NCBI RefSeq assembly: GCF_051622035.1
Contig: NC_135360.1
Coordinates: forward strand, 13,754,001 to 13,818,000
Source of the DNA: Arctopsyche grandis
Lineage: Eukaryota; Arthropoda; Insecta; Trichoptera; Hydropsychidae
Direction of reading: 5' to 3'
Length of the DNA stretch: 64,000 nt
Made by a program: the position numbers and the translations under genes. A model generated the notes under the pieces. It was not told the origin of the DNA, did not search any database, and saw only the letters and a program-made list of their open reading frames with translations. Shown here piece by piece: positions 46,648 through 58,446 of the stretch (its first letter is position 1; every line of letters begins with the position of its first letter).

Positions 46648-49600
46648 ATGGCAGAAAACACGATTTGTCGGTGTTGTCAAAGTAATACATATAGCTTTTT
46701 GAAGCCATTGTCATCTCGACATCGCAAGCTGTTATTCTCCTGTACCCAACTTACTGTCAGTGAATTACTAGTATACCTAGTATATTTATAGAGCAGGAAA
46801 CATGAGCAATTCCATTTCTATATTAGTAGCAAACAATTCCCACAATTATTGATTGTATTCATTTCAGGTCTTTGAAGATGACCACTTACCTCCTTTTATA
46901 TGCGTCAACTGTTTAAATACTCTTAAAATATCACATAACTTTAAAAAGAAATGTGAATTATCGTATGCATTTTTAATGAAGAACTGTAAAAGAGTACAAA
47001 CTGAATCAAACACTGATGTTAAAGACGAAATTATTGATTTTTCAACTGAATCTCATGTATTCGAAAATAATTATTCAACATCCGAACTGTCTAATGAAAT
47101 CTCTGACAATGAAGCTGTAATGCCAAAAAATAATGATCCCGTCGCAATGATTGAAGACGAAAAAGCAAACGAAGAGAAATCAGAAATATTTCCGAAAAAC
47201 GAATCTCAATATAACAAGAAAATTCGAATTGATACAAAGAAACATGGATATTTTATCACATCCGAGCAAAATAATTTTGGTATATTCGAATCAATTTATA
47301 ATGATATTATTTTGTATACTGAAAAAAATCAGAAAAACTACATTGATACGATATTTTAGATTTGGAACCTGAATATTTAGAAGCTTTATATAAAATTTAC
47401 AAACATCGTTGCAATCATTGTTCAAGAATGTATGCTGTCGAGTCTCATTTTAGGGTGCATGTGAACAACCATTTAGGCATCAGACCTTATTTTTGCGAAA
47501 TATGTAAAAAACGTACGATATAATTTTATTATACATATGTATATCCATCGCTGTTATACAAAGATACTTATTTCAAAATATATTAAAACTTTGCAGATTT
47601 TTCTGATGAAAGATCACATGTTAAATATCACAAACAGCGTAAAGAAAAAGGTAGTTTCAAATGCCAATATTGTGAACGAGCTTATAATTGTGCTGGCTCT
47701 CTCAGGTATACAAACATGTTTTTATATCCAAATTACATAGTATTCTTTTTCTCAAGATTCATCAAGAATGTCACAAACAATATTATAATATACATATGTA
47801 GTTTGTGGTTAAAAATTTCCGGTCATTCAACAGGATGTTATACCGCTAGATACTTTTTATTGTTGTCATGTTATTTACCACAAAAGCTGAAAATACATTG
47901 AAAATTCTTTAATGTCGAATTTCTTATAAATATTTTAATATTATGCACAATTTATGAATGCATGTACTTATTTCAGAACACACATGAAAGTTCACACTGG
48001 AGATATGAAATGGTTTGCTTGTTCGCAATGCTCTAAGAAATTCAACCAAATTAATAAATTAAATAATCATATGTATGTATGTAGTGTGACATAATATATT
48101 TTTTAATATAGCAACTGATGATCTCACAATACATATTTTTATTTCTAGGGTAGTACACACGAGTGATAGGAATTTTATATGTCAGTATTGTTCTAAAGCT
48201 TTTCGATTCAATAGAAACCTCAGAGCTCACATTATGTATGTAATAACATACATATAATACAAACAGCTTACGGTAAAATATGAATACATATTTAAATTTT
48301 GTACAATGTTAACAGGTCGATACATGTTCGCAATCGTTCTCATGTTTGCGATACTTGCACTAAAGCCTTTTCCACTGCCCACGAATTAACTCTTCATAAA
48401 CGTCGACATCTCGGAATTAAAAACCATCATTGTACACTCTGTACACTATCGTTTGTCAGTTCAAGGTGATTATATGTATTTTTTTTATAATATTACTTCA
48501 TAATATTATAATTATGTTTACATTGTTTGCTGACGATCTCAAATTATTCAAATCTATTAATGCTCTTTGTGATTCGGTTGACATTCAATTAGGTTAACCA
48601 AATATTCGAATATTGAATATCGAATAGTAGCTTTAAATTATTTAGATTAAGTTTTGGAAAGGTAAATATATTATTAAATTTTAAAAGAACCCTAATCTGG
48701 AATATCGGATAGAACCAAAAGTTCGTATAAAAAGTATTCAATTACACAGATTTGTAATCCAATTCAATTCAACTACATTCAATTCAATTTGGACGCCATT
48801 TTCAATTGGTCAGCAAATATGTTGCCGTTCAACATTGAAAAGTGTTGCTCTTCAAGCTTCACCAGATAATCTTACTATTTATATGGCATTGAGTTAAGTT
48901 CGGTTGAGAGTTTCAGTTTTCTGGGAATCTTATTTTGCGTACATTTCGGTTTTGGATGGCACATTGATGATATTTGCTCAAGAGATACAAAAATTTTGGG
49001 TTTCACACTGCAAGTATATAAGTAAACCTTTCCAGAGTGCATTAGTACTTTGAATCCTATATGATTTGCTAGTGCGAAGCATTCTTGAGTTTTCTTCTAT
49101 TATATGGAGCCCTAGTGATAAAGTCCATTGCTTGAGAATTGAGAGGAGGTTTCTCAGATATACTCAAATGATAGTTTACGGTCGCTATCCCAGTACCTAC
49201 ATGTTAGCACTAGGTTACAATTCAGTCTGTTAGCACGATGTAGAATAAATTTTTGGAAATATTACTTCAAGTTACTGGTTGGTTTGATGAGCACGCCTCA
49301 AATTCTTGCAGAATTGAGCTTTAATGTTCAAAGCCAACCCAGGTATATTAGATGCCGCAGTTTGTTCTATTCTCCTGTGGCACGTATCAATTTGATGGTT
49401 TCGTCGCCTGTTGTAAGGGGCATCAAGCTCCTCAACCAGATTTCTGTTAACTTGGATTGCTTAATTTGAGATCGTAACGTGTTCTATTTTTATTATATTT
49501 ATTGTGTTTTATTTTTCTTATTGTTTTACCCTTTTTTTGTTTAGCCATAGTGACGACTCGGAAATACTCTGTAATGTCACTATGGCAAAATTGTAAAATA

Positions 49601-49897
49601 AATATTTTTCGATGTATTTTCAGTGAGCTTCAAAGTCACATGTCATCCATACACACTAAGACTAAAAAATTTCCATGCCGAAACTGCGGAGCACGTTTCT
49701 CACGATCGACTCATAGGAATAATCATGAAGGATCGAAACGTTGTATTTCAAATATGTCTAAAAACATTAATAATCCAGTTGAACTATCTATATCTTCAGA
49801 GTCTGGTAGATGCTTGGATGATTTTATGTCTCAAAGAGATTTGCAAACGAAAGACGAATCGTTGGAGGAAAATGTTGATAAGAATGTTGACAGTTAA
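46648..49897 (+). CDS. ZAD C2H2 zinc-finger protein B (426 aa, about eight fingers)
   Basis: A putative DNA-binding transcription factor. Eight exons join in frame: 46648-46755, 46868-47279, 47360-47512, 47597-47705, 47977-48072, 48149-48235, 48316-48465, 49624-49897. The N-terminal ZAD (CRCC and CVNC) is split by a phase-0 intron as in gene A. An acidic linker of about 120 residues follows, then eight C2H2-type fingers beginning HRCNHCSRMYAVESHFRVHVNNH and ending FPCRNCGARFSRSTHRNNH. Several linkers (KVHTGD) are classical. Introns fall inside fingers at repeated phase 2. The intron at 47280-47359 is only 80 bp and removes an in-frame stop. The long last intron carries a dead LINE. No orthologue is named. 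Confidence 0.9.
48500..49460 (+). pseudogene. dead Jockey-like LINE fragment in ZAD gene B intron
   Basis: Pieces of a reverse transcriptase read in order: FTLFADDLKLFKSINALCDSVDIQL (48515-48592), then WSANMLPFNIEKC and SVESFSFLGIL (about 48808-48935), FGWHIDDICSRDTKILGF (about 48948-49005), and VRSILEFSSIIWSPSDKVHCLRIERRFL (about 49073-49155). A 190-bp stretch at 48595-48785 without similarity interrupts it. Many stops; inactive. Confidence 0.75.
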
Positions 49898-49899
49898 TC

Positions 49900-50250
49900 T
49901 GTGGTTATATTTTTTTTAAATGCACAATTTTTGATATGCTTGTCATGAAAGCGTAAAAGCAGTGTTTTTGTCGTGATAATTAACGATTAAAACTAGTAAA
50001 CCACAAAAACTGATATGAAGTCCTTTGGTTTTGCACACCTTTCCTAGTACTTCGAGTCGTTATTAAATGCGCACAGCACTATTGTATAGAATATATATTT
50101 ATATAAAACGGTAAACTTTCGTCAATAGCACATCATTCGTGACGAGGTGAACAATACATCACATAGTGAGTCTGTTCAATTATATTTCATTTCTTTGAAA
50201 GCATCACAGTTGTAATATTAAATTTAAATATATTAAATAGATCTTCAAAG
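49900..50250 (+). other. ZAD gene B 3' flank and prophenoloxidase 5' flank
   Basis: A short intergenic region between two genes in the same orientation. It holds the promoter listed at 50100-50138 and a 5' UTR of about 115 bases. Confidence 0.6.
50100..50138 (+). promoter_or_regulatory. prophenoloxidase core promoter: TATA box and initiator
   Basis: TATATAAAA at 50100-50108 is followed by TCATTC at 50133-50138, a match to the arthropod initiator TCAKTY. The initiator A (50135) lies 35 bases from the TATA start, about the expected distance. The predicted 5' UTR up to the ATG at 50251 is about 116 bases. A tissue-regulated, TATA-driven gene fits this class. Confidence 0.6.
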
Positions 50251-53200
50251 ATGTCGGCCAATAAGAATAATCTTCTACTACTGTTCGATCGTCCTTCGGA
50301 GCCAGTTTTCGTCCCAAAGGGTGAAAACAAAACCGTCTTCGATGTTCCCGATAAGTTTTTGGTATGTAATTTCTATATTATTTTTATGTATTTTCATATG
50401 ACATTTTATTAAATACTTATTATTTTTTTGTAGACGGATCGCTATCGCCCAATCGGGACCCAACTAGCAAATAGATTCAATGCTGACACCGGAGACAGAG
50501 TTCCAGTTAGGAATATTTCTATTCCTAATCTTGATCTTCCCTTACAACTGAAGAGAAGAGACATCTTTTCTCTTTTTATCCCAAAACATAGAAAGATGGC
50601 AGGAAAACTTATCGATATTTTTGTCGGTAAGAAATATTATAATTTTGTTTTTTCCCCCATATGTCTTATGAATTTTATTATTTATTTATAATTGTTATTT
50701 CAATTTGTTAATTCCAAACTTACATTTTTTAGGTATGAGAAACGTAGACGACTTGCAATCAATCGCTGTGTATTGCCGTGATCGCATCAACCCTTATATG
50801 TTCAACTATTGCTTGTCTGTCGCATTGTTGCATAGGTATATATTATTTAATTTTTAACTTCAGTGTTTCTAATTCATTGATTTTATTTAACATATTTTCT
50901 TTTTTTTTTTCCCAGAGAAGACACCAAAGATCTTCCTCTTCCGAGCTTTATCCAATCGTTCCCCGACAAATATGTGGATAGTGCAGTGTTCTCCAGGGCT
51001 CGTGAAGAAGCCACGGTGGTTCCTGAGGGATCTAGGGTTAATATTAAATTAACACGCATTTATTATCGATATGTGTAATATTTATAGAATTAATTGCATT
51101 TTCATTTTACTTCCGGCTACACGTTTCCTGTGGTTGAAACAAATGGCACACCTGCGGTTTTCTTCCTGTTGCGGTTTATTTAATTTATAATTAATATTTT
51201 CTTTTTTTATGTTGATCGTAGACTCCCATCATCATACCCAAGGACTATACAGCTTCCGATTTGGATGAAGAACATCGTGTCGCTTATTTCCGCGAGGATA
51301 TGGGAATCAATCTACATCATTGGCATTGGCATTTGGTATATCCATTCGAATCGGCCAACCGTGACATTGTCAACAAGGATAGAAGAGGGGAACTCTTCTA
51401 CTACATGCACGAACAGATCGTAGCCAGGTTGGTTGTTCTTTAACTTAACCATATCATTTATGTATTACAATATATGTATGTATGTCATTTTAATTGCGAT
51501 TTTTCTTCAGATACAACTTCGAGCGTTTCTCAAACAATCTCGGTAAAGTGAAGCGTTTCAATGATTTGCGTCAACCCATTGCAGAGGGATATTTCCCCAA
51601 GATGGATTCTCTTGTTGCTAGCAGAGCTTGGCCACCACGGTGAAAATTAATTTATGAATAACGACCAAGGCAATTTTTTGCGAGGCAATAAACTGATGGT
51701 TTATTAAACTCGCATATGATTGGCTCGGTATAAATTTATATATTAATTTTATTTGTATCAATAATACATTATCGATTTTCTTTTAAATTACAGATTTGCC
51801 AACACACGCCTGGCTGATATCAACAGATCAGTAGATCAAATTCGAATTGATCTCTCTGATATGGAGCAGTGGCGTGATCGCTACAGAGCTGCTGTTGAAC
51901 AAGGATTTGTTACCAATGTAATAATTCAAATATGTTGTATATATAAATATATTGCATACTGATTTAAACGTTATACGTTATTAATTTCAATACTTGTGTT
52001 TTCAGAGAAATGGTCAACGTATGCCGTTAACTGAAGAAGGTGGCATCGATATTTTGGGAAATATTATTGAATCTTCATCTATCAGTCCAAATCAAGCATT
52101 CTATGGCGATTTGCATAATATGGGACATGTGTTTATTGCCCTGGCCCACGATCCCGATCACAGACATCTTGTTAGTATATTTGAAATATATATATATAAC
52201 ACACGGTTAAATGTGTCGATGTGTACTAACTTTCATTTATGTTTCAGGAAACATTCAGCGTGATGGGAGATTCAGGAACGGCTATGAGGGATCCAATATT
52301 CTACAGATGGCACGCATACATTGACGACTTGTTCCAACTTCACAAAGGATCTCTGCCAAGATACACCGTAGCAAGGGTATGTATATCGTATATTCACAAT
52401 GTAATTATTGTTATAATGATTAATGTAATCGTACTTTTTTTTTTTGTTGTTTAGCTCGATTATCCTGGAATAACTGTATCCAATGTACAAGTCACTGACG
52501 GTGGTACTCCAAATAACTTCCGAACATTCTGGCAACAAAGTGATATCGATCTATCAAGAGGAATGGACTTCACTCCAAGAGGAGCAGTATTCGCCCGATT
52601 CACTCATTTACAACATGAACCATTCGCATACAAGTGAATATTTCCACTCATAAATACTATAATACAATATGGAGTGATATCAAGGTTTTTTAATACATTT
52701 TAATGTTTTCAGCATCACCGTCAATAATGCTTCAGGAAGTGATGTCATGGGAACAGTGCGCATATTCATGGCGCCCAAATTCGACGAAAGGGGTCTACCG
52801 ATGCAATTCCGAGATCAACGTCTCATGATGATTGAACTCGATAAATTCGCTACGACTTGTAAATATTTTTCAACGTGCATTTTTGTACTAATTAATAATT
52901 TTGATAATTATTAATATTCAATTGTTTGTTTTTCCAGTAAGAAGCGGTCAAAACAGTATTCAACGCAGATCGAGCGATTCGTCAGTGACAATACCTTTCG
53001 AACGTACCTTCAGAAGTCTCGATGCAAATCGTCCAACAGCTGGAACTGCTGCAGAATCTGAATTCAACTTCTGCGGATGCGGTTGGCCAAACCATATGTT
53101 GATCCCCAAAGGAACACCACAGGGATTGGCTGCGGAATTGTTTGTGATGGTTTCGAACTACACTGATGACAGAGTAAGCTTAGCCGGATTCCATGCTATT

Positions 53201-53462
53201 TAAATATTGTGTTCAAGATTTAATTTAATTTTTATTTCATCAGGTCGAACAAGAATTGGTTGGTACCTGCAACGACTCTGACAGTTATTGTGGAATTCGT
53301 GACAGGCTTTATCCTGACAGAAGAAATATGGGATATCCATTCGACCGTATGCCGAGACAAGGAGCCGACACCTTAGCTGACTTCTTGACTCCGAATATGA
53401 GAGTACAAGACGTAACAATAACTTTCACCGATAGAACAGTCCTCAGACCAAATACAACATAA
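50251..53462 (+). CDS. PPO: prophenoloxidase (tyrosinase / hemocyanin superfamily)
   Basis: The zymogen of the melanisation enzyme that oxidises mono- and diphenols to quinones in insect immunity and wound sealing. Thirteen exons join in frame to 686 aa: 50251-50361, 50434-50626, 50733-50835, 50916-51036, 51222-51427, 51511-51639, 51794-51917, 52006-52170, 52248-52376, 52455-52633, 52713-52858, 52938-53173, 53244-53462. No signal peptide, as usual. The activating serine-protease site is NR51-F52. Copper A ligands are H209, H213 and H239 (LHHWHWHLVYP, YYMHEQ); copper B ligands are H366, H370 and H406 (YGDLHNMGH, RWHAYID). The thiolester-like GCGWP lies at about 582-586. All catalytic residues are present, so it should be functional. 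Only one copy is in the window. Confidence 0.97.
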
Positions 53463-54074
53463 ACAACAGCGATTTCATATTAAATATATCAGTAAATTCA
53501 TTCATTTATTTTGTATTAGATATTTGAAATATTGACCCGGCTTTGGAAATGTTCATGATTTGACTTTAATATTAACATTCTCAGATTTATGTGTATATAT
53601 TCACTTTACAGCGAATAAGAATTATTTATAAGTTGATATATGTATTAGTGTGTAATGTAATTTTAATTATTAAGCATTAATTGTATTATTTTATAATAAA
53701 AACCAGTTGACCTTAATACTTGCATTTTATTACTTTTTATACACTTGAACACAATAAGAAAATAAATACATAGATCAAGTTTTGAATAATGGAAATCTAA
53801 CTTTGGTTTTTATATTATGCATATATTTTACAAAAAAAAGTTCAGTCAAAAACGACTTACCTAAGAATTAAATCAAAATATTGTAAATTTTCATAAATAT
53901 TTTATTTACATAATGAATAAATTATGTAGACATAACATATTGACTTTATTTTATTATTATATTGATTTCGATGCGAAAAAAATAAATACACTTGTCTATG
54001 ATGGGAAAAAAAATTCATTTATTATATACTGATAACATTACATTTAATTGTATGTAAATGAACACAAATTGCGA
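53463..54074. other. convergent 3' flanks of prophenoloxidase and CNOT10
   Basis: AT-rich. 'aataaaaacc' near 53696 is a candidate polyadenylation signal for prophenoloxidase. No gene is seen. Confidence 0.55.
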
Positions 54075-55811
54075 TCACTGCGAAGGCACACGTGTAAATT
54101 TACGTAATAAAACTCTACAATTGTCTATATTTCCAGTGCACATTTCTAAGTAAAGTTGCAGCGGCAATGCTCGGGGCGAATTAATCTGCTGGAGAATATT
54201 ACGGGCCATCACCAGATCTCCTCGTATCGCGTGACACACTGCGTTGTTTAGCCACATAGCAAAGCCGATTATGTCTTGAGAAGCAGTGCTCATCTTCATG
54301 GTGAAACCATTTATAATCGTCGGATTCAAGTGTTCTATAGCTTCTGTGATCCTATCTAGAGATATTAGAGCTTCTGCCGAGTACAAGTGAGCCAGAGCGC
54401 ATTGACCCGGTGAGCCGGGGCCCGAATGACACAAAAGTTTCGCGCAATGGTCTAGAGTTGTCGTAGGATCGTTTAACCTGAGCGAAACGTAACTGTACAA
54501 CAGCAAAACTGAGTTTCGGACGTCACAGTATTGTGCGTAATTCATCGGACAACTCGGTCCCGCTTGGAAGGTACAATCGGCAGACGGTTCCTTAAATGGT
54601 AGTAAAGTTGTCGCATTCATCAAACACAAAGCAGCAAATTCTAATGTAAGCGTAGGTATTGCATATGATTCTCCCGATATTACATATTTGTCTTTATTGT
54701 GCCCTGGCATTAATTTAGCATGAGGACCCGAACCCAGCTTACATACTATGTTCTCTTGTCGACTACTCTTATTGTAATGTATTACACAGCACTCGGCGAG
54801 ACGAAACCAAATTCGAGGATTATTTGGATAGTGACGAGTAGCCTCGACGAGGCATTCGAAAGCATCTTCGGGTCTGTTCGCTTTTAGCAGTGATACACCT
54901 AAATTGAAAACATAAAGTGGCCGATCTTTAGCTGCATTTATTTTAGAATTGTTTTCAGAGGCAAACTGCAAGTGTTCCCTGAGAGCTTGTTGCATATATT
55001 TGACTGATAAATTGTGTTTTTTCATGGCAGAATAAAGAACTCCGAGATTGTTATTCAAAGCTGCCCAAACGTCGTCCGTATTGGGCGACTTCAAATCTTG
55101 GAATTGTTTATATTGACCTAAAGTGGCAATGGCTCCTTGAAAGTTTCCATTTACATACTGTTGATGGGCTTTTAAGAATAACCAATCCATTGACTGTACA
55201 CTGGATTGGGGGATGAATTTCCTACGATTCATGAGATGGGCGCGGAGAGTTAGCTTTTTCAACAAATCGGTGCATTCAGGAGGCCTGCCTTGGAAGTGTG
55301 TGAAAACTTGATCGGCCAAGGCTATCACTCTGTCTGGCATTCTACAGCAAAGATAAACTTCCATTAGAAGTAAAATCGAGTGACTGGCGAGTTGTGGGTC
55401 TGTAATCCGGTCTCGGGCTGCTGCTACACGTTCGAGTAACCGGCGAGCTTGCGCAAATTGACGAGCCTGGTGCAGTAATAACGCACAGCTGAAGTGCAAC
55501 GCAGCCTCAGCAGCCACATCATCCCCGTCGCCGGATTCTTCAGGGCCGACTGCGACCGGCCAAGGATGTCCTCTCAGTCGCCAGAGACGCTCCCGGAAGG
55601 TGGCCACGTCCCTGCGTCCGCCCGTGTAAAATTCGGCTACGGCCAGATTGAAGGCTATACGTCGATCCCGCGCCGATTCCACGGCTCCCGCGTTCGTGCC
55701 GGCGAGTGCTTTCAGGTGTGCACTGCATTCGGAATATTCGGCGGATTTGAAGGCACGCAGAGCCAGCAAGCCGCCGTCGGTCGATTCGGACTGAGCCCCC
55801 GCCCCTGACAT
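54075..55811 (-). CDS. CNOT10: CNOT10, CCR4-NOT complex subunit 10 (intronless)
   Basis: A TPR-rich subunit of the CCR4-NOT deadenylase module that binds CNOT11 and the CNOT1 N-terminus. A single open frame of 578 aa starts at the ATG at 55811 (MSGAGAQSESTDGG); the frame is open 27 bases further to a GTG, which is not expected to be used. Signatures: SMDWLFLKAHQQYVNGNFQGAIATL, WAALNNNLGVLYSAMKKHNLSVKYM, VFNLGVSLLKANRPEDAFECLVEA and FRLAECCVIHY, i.e. TPR helices in the family order. It is shorter than vertebrate CNOT10 (about 744 aa), mainly in the loops and C-terminal part. The 5' third is GC-rich compared with the rest. It is the only gene of this size here with no introns, so a retrocopy origin is possible. 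Confidence 0.9.
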   Translation of the reverse strand: MSGAGAQSESTDGGLLALRAFKSAEYSECSAHLKALAGTNAGAVESARDRRIAFNLAVAEFYTGGRRDVATFRERLWRLRGHPWPVAVGPEESGDGDDVAAEAALHFSCALLLHQARQFAQARRLLERVAAARDRITDPQLASHSILLLMEVYLCCRMPDRVIALADQVFTHFQGRPPECTDLLKKLTLRAHLMNRRKFIPQSSVQSMDWLFLKAHQQYVNGNFQGAIATLGQYKQFQDLKSPNTDDVWAALNNNLGVLYSAMKKHNLSVKYMQQALREHLQFASENNSKINAAKDRPLYVFNLGVSLLKANRPEDAFECLVEATRHYPNNPRIWFRLAECCVIHYNKSSRQENIVCKLGSGPHAKLMPGHNKDKYVISGESYAIPTLTLEFAALCLMNATTLLPFKEPSADCTFQAGPSCPMNYAQYCDVRNSVLLLYSYVSLRLNDPTTTLDHCAKLLCHSGPGSPGQCALAHLYSAEALISLDRITEAIEHLNPTIINGFTMKMSTASQDIIGFAMWLNNAVCHAIRGDLVMARNILQQINSPRALPLQLYLEMCTGNIDNCRVLLRKFTRVPSQ

Positions 55812-56052
55812 TGCACAATTGACAACCGAGCCGCACACCCTCTTACTCGAAACGTCAAAATAGAAGCGACCATTGTTATACTCGTAATACCACCATTCGT
55901 GACCAGTGATTCATTTAAACACTTTTTAAATAAAATAAAATATTACACTTGAAAAGTCAGATTACATCTACATTTCGAAATAATTTTACCCTGAAAGTGG
56001 ATATAAAAAAGGCATGTTTGAGCGTATCTATGATATTTTTACGCACGTATTA

Positions 56053-56270
56053 AGGTCTGTCCATACCTATCCAGCACGACCCGAATCCTGCAAGTATCCT
56101 GCAAGTACGGATAGTATTCTTAGTACATTCTATATGGACGCGCATGAATGCGTCAATGCGCATGCGCGAATGGAGTATGAATACGTCCACATAATGTACC
56201 AAAGAATACTATCCGCACTTGCATGACACCTGCAGGATACGGGTCGTGCTGGATAGGTATTGACAGATCT
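56053..56270. mobile_element. Harbinger-type MITE, TTA duplication, copy 2
   Basis: It starts AGGTCTGTCCATACCTATCC and ends with the inverse, GGATAGGTATTGACAGATCT. It is flanked by TTA (56050-56052 and 56271-56273). It shares the internal phrases of the 38434 copy, including 'atgcgcatgcgcgaatggag' type sequence. At 218 bp it is the compact form. It lies about 240 bp upstream of the CNOT10 start. Confidence 0.85.
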
Positions 56271-56279
56271 TTATGATTG

Positions 56280-57500
56280 TACAAGCTGCTCGAAAATTGA
56301 TTAAATTTTCATCTGCAGGTTTGTATCAGCTACGTTGCACAAGCATAGATGAACGTGTGTACGTAAGTTTGTGCAAGCGAAAGTTATTTGCAATGTTATT
56401 GTTAATCCTTTGTACATATACTGTCATAGCTTCTCTCGTAATCGTATTGTAAGACAGGGAAGGTATGTTGACCGTATCCCGGTCTAACGAAACACGTGTT
56501 GTGTAGTTTGAAAGAGGATCGTTTATTTTTGTTCAATTTGGTACAATGGTTATTGTATGTACGAAGAGGTTTCTTCGGAGATGTGATCTAGTTGAACTCT
56601 AGAGGCTCACTCTGCCGGTGGAGGTTGCTGCGTTGCTTTATAAACGTTTTGGGTTGAAGTGTGTCGTGTGCACATCTTTTGTTCTTGGTACTCGCGAGCG
56701 TGGTTTTATGGGTTCATACGCCTGGACGTAGTTCGTGGTTTTTATGGGTTCAGTGAGTTCTTCCTTTGTTTCCAAGACACGTGTATAGAAACACGTGTCG
56801 ACCTTTTGACGAGGCGAGCGTGTGCCATGCGTTAATGACTTTCCTGGATATGTGTCGCAGTGACCTGATGAGATAATTTCAGTTGTACTATATGCCTACA
56901 GTATCCTGTTTTTTTAATCAATCAAAGCATGACGAGTGGCAATATATTAAAAAGTTTCATCGTTTATTCGGAGATAATTATACTAATCACGAGGATGTAT
57001 TTTCAATTCAATCAATAAGTTAGTGTGAGGATAGGGTTTTTCTTACCTAGATAAAAGCAGCCAAAGCGAATACATCTAGCATACTTATGCTATGTACTAA
57101 ATTGATGCATACTTGTCAAGCTATTTGTGTACGTACTCTTAGAATCAAACTTAAGTCATATTAAATCAATATCGTTTTAAAGTGACTATACCAAGCCAAC
57201 TGATTGAATTATACAAATCGATTCTAAGACCTTTCATTATCAAAATCATTGAATAAACATATGTTCATATGATAGCTAATTAACTAAAGTATGATACACG
57301 CGCCACAAATCATAAGAACATTTGATAATTGAGTGATGCTTTTGATCCGATTCAAACCTGTGCTCTCCGGCTGGACTATGGTTCGGTAGAGGGAAGTGTG
57401 GCGCTTTATACAAACGATCAAAAATACATGATTCGAGTAGATTGGAGTGATGAATGATGAGTGATGAGCGTGTGTGGCAAAAAGTGACGTTTGACATGAG
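56280..57500. other. intergenic; no gene seen
   Basis: Non-coding. The more GC-rich stretch 56459-56925 contains two CACGTGT motifs ('gaaacacgtgt' at 56488 and 'gtatagaaacacgtgtcgac' at 56783) and could be a solo LTR, but no duplication of flanking sequence supports it. Confidence 0.4.
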
Positions 57501-57521
57501 AGTGAGCGCGTGATGTAGGTA

Positions 57522-57557
57522 CCGACTTACCGACTTACCGACTTACCGACTTACCAT
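57522..57557. repeat. 8-bp tandem repeat (CGACTTAC)n
   Basis: About four and a half perfect copies of an 8-base unit. Confidence 0.85.

Positions 57558-58446
<889 letters not shown>

Noticed and set aside
47280-47359. In-frame stop in ZAD gene B read as a pseudogene mutation
   Set aside because: An 80-bp GT-AG intron removes the stop and restores the frame exactly into the first zinc finger.
55494-55808. Plus-strand frame opposite CNOT10
   Set aside because: It is the antisense shadow of a conserved protein.
55812-55838. GTG-initiated extension of CNOT10
   Set aside because: Eukaryotic nuclear genes rarely start at GTG and an ATG follows nine codons later.
56459-56925. Solo LTR beginning TGTTGACC and ending CCTACA
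   Set aside because: Flanking bases do not form a convincing 4-6 bp duplication, and no second copy is in the window.
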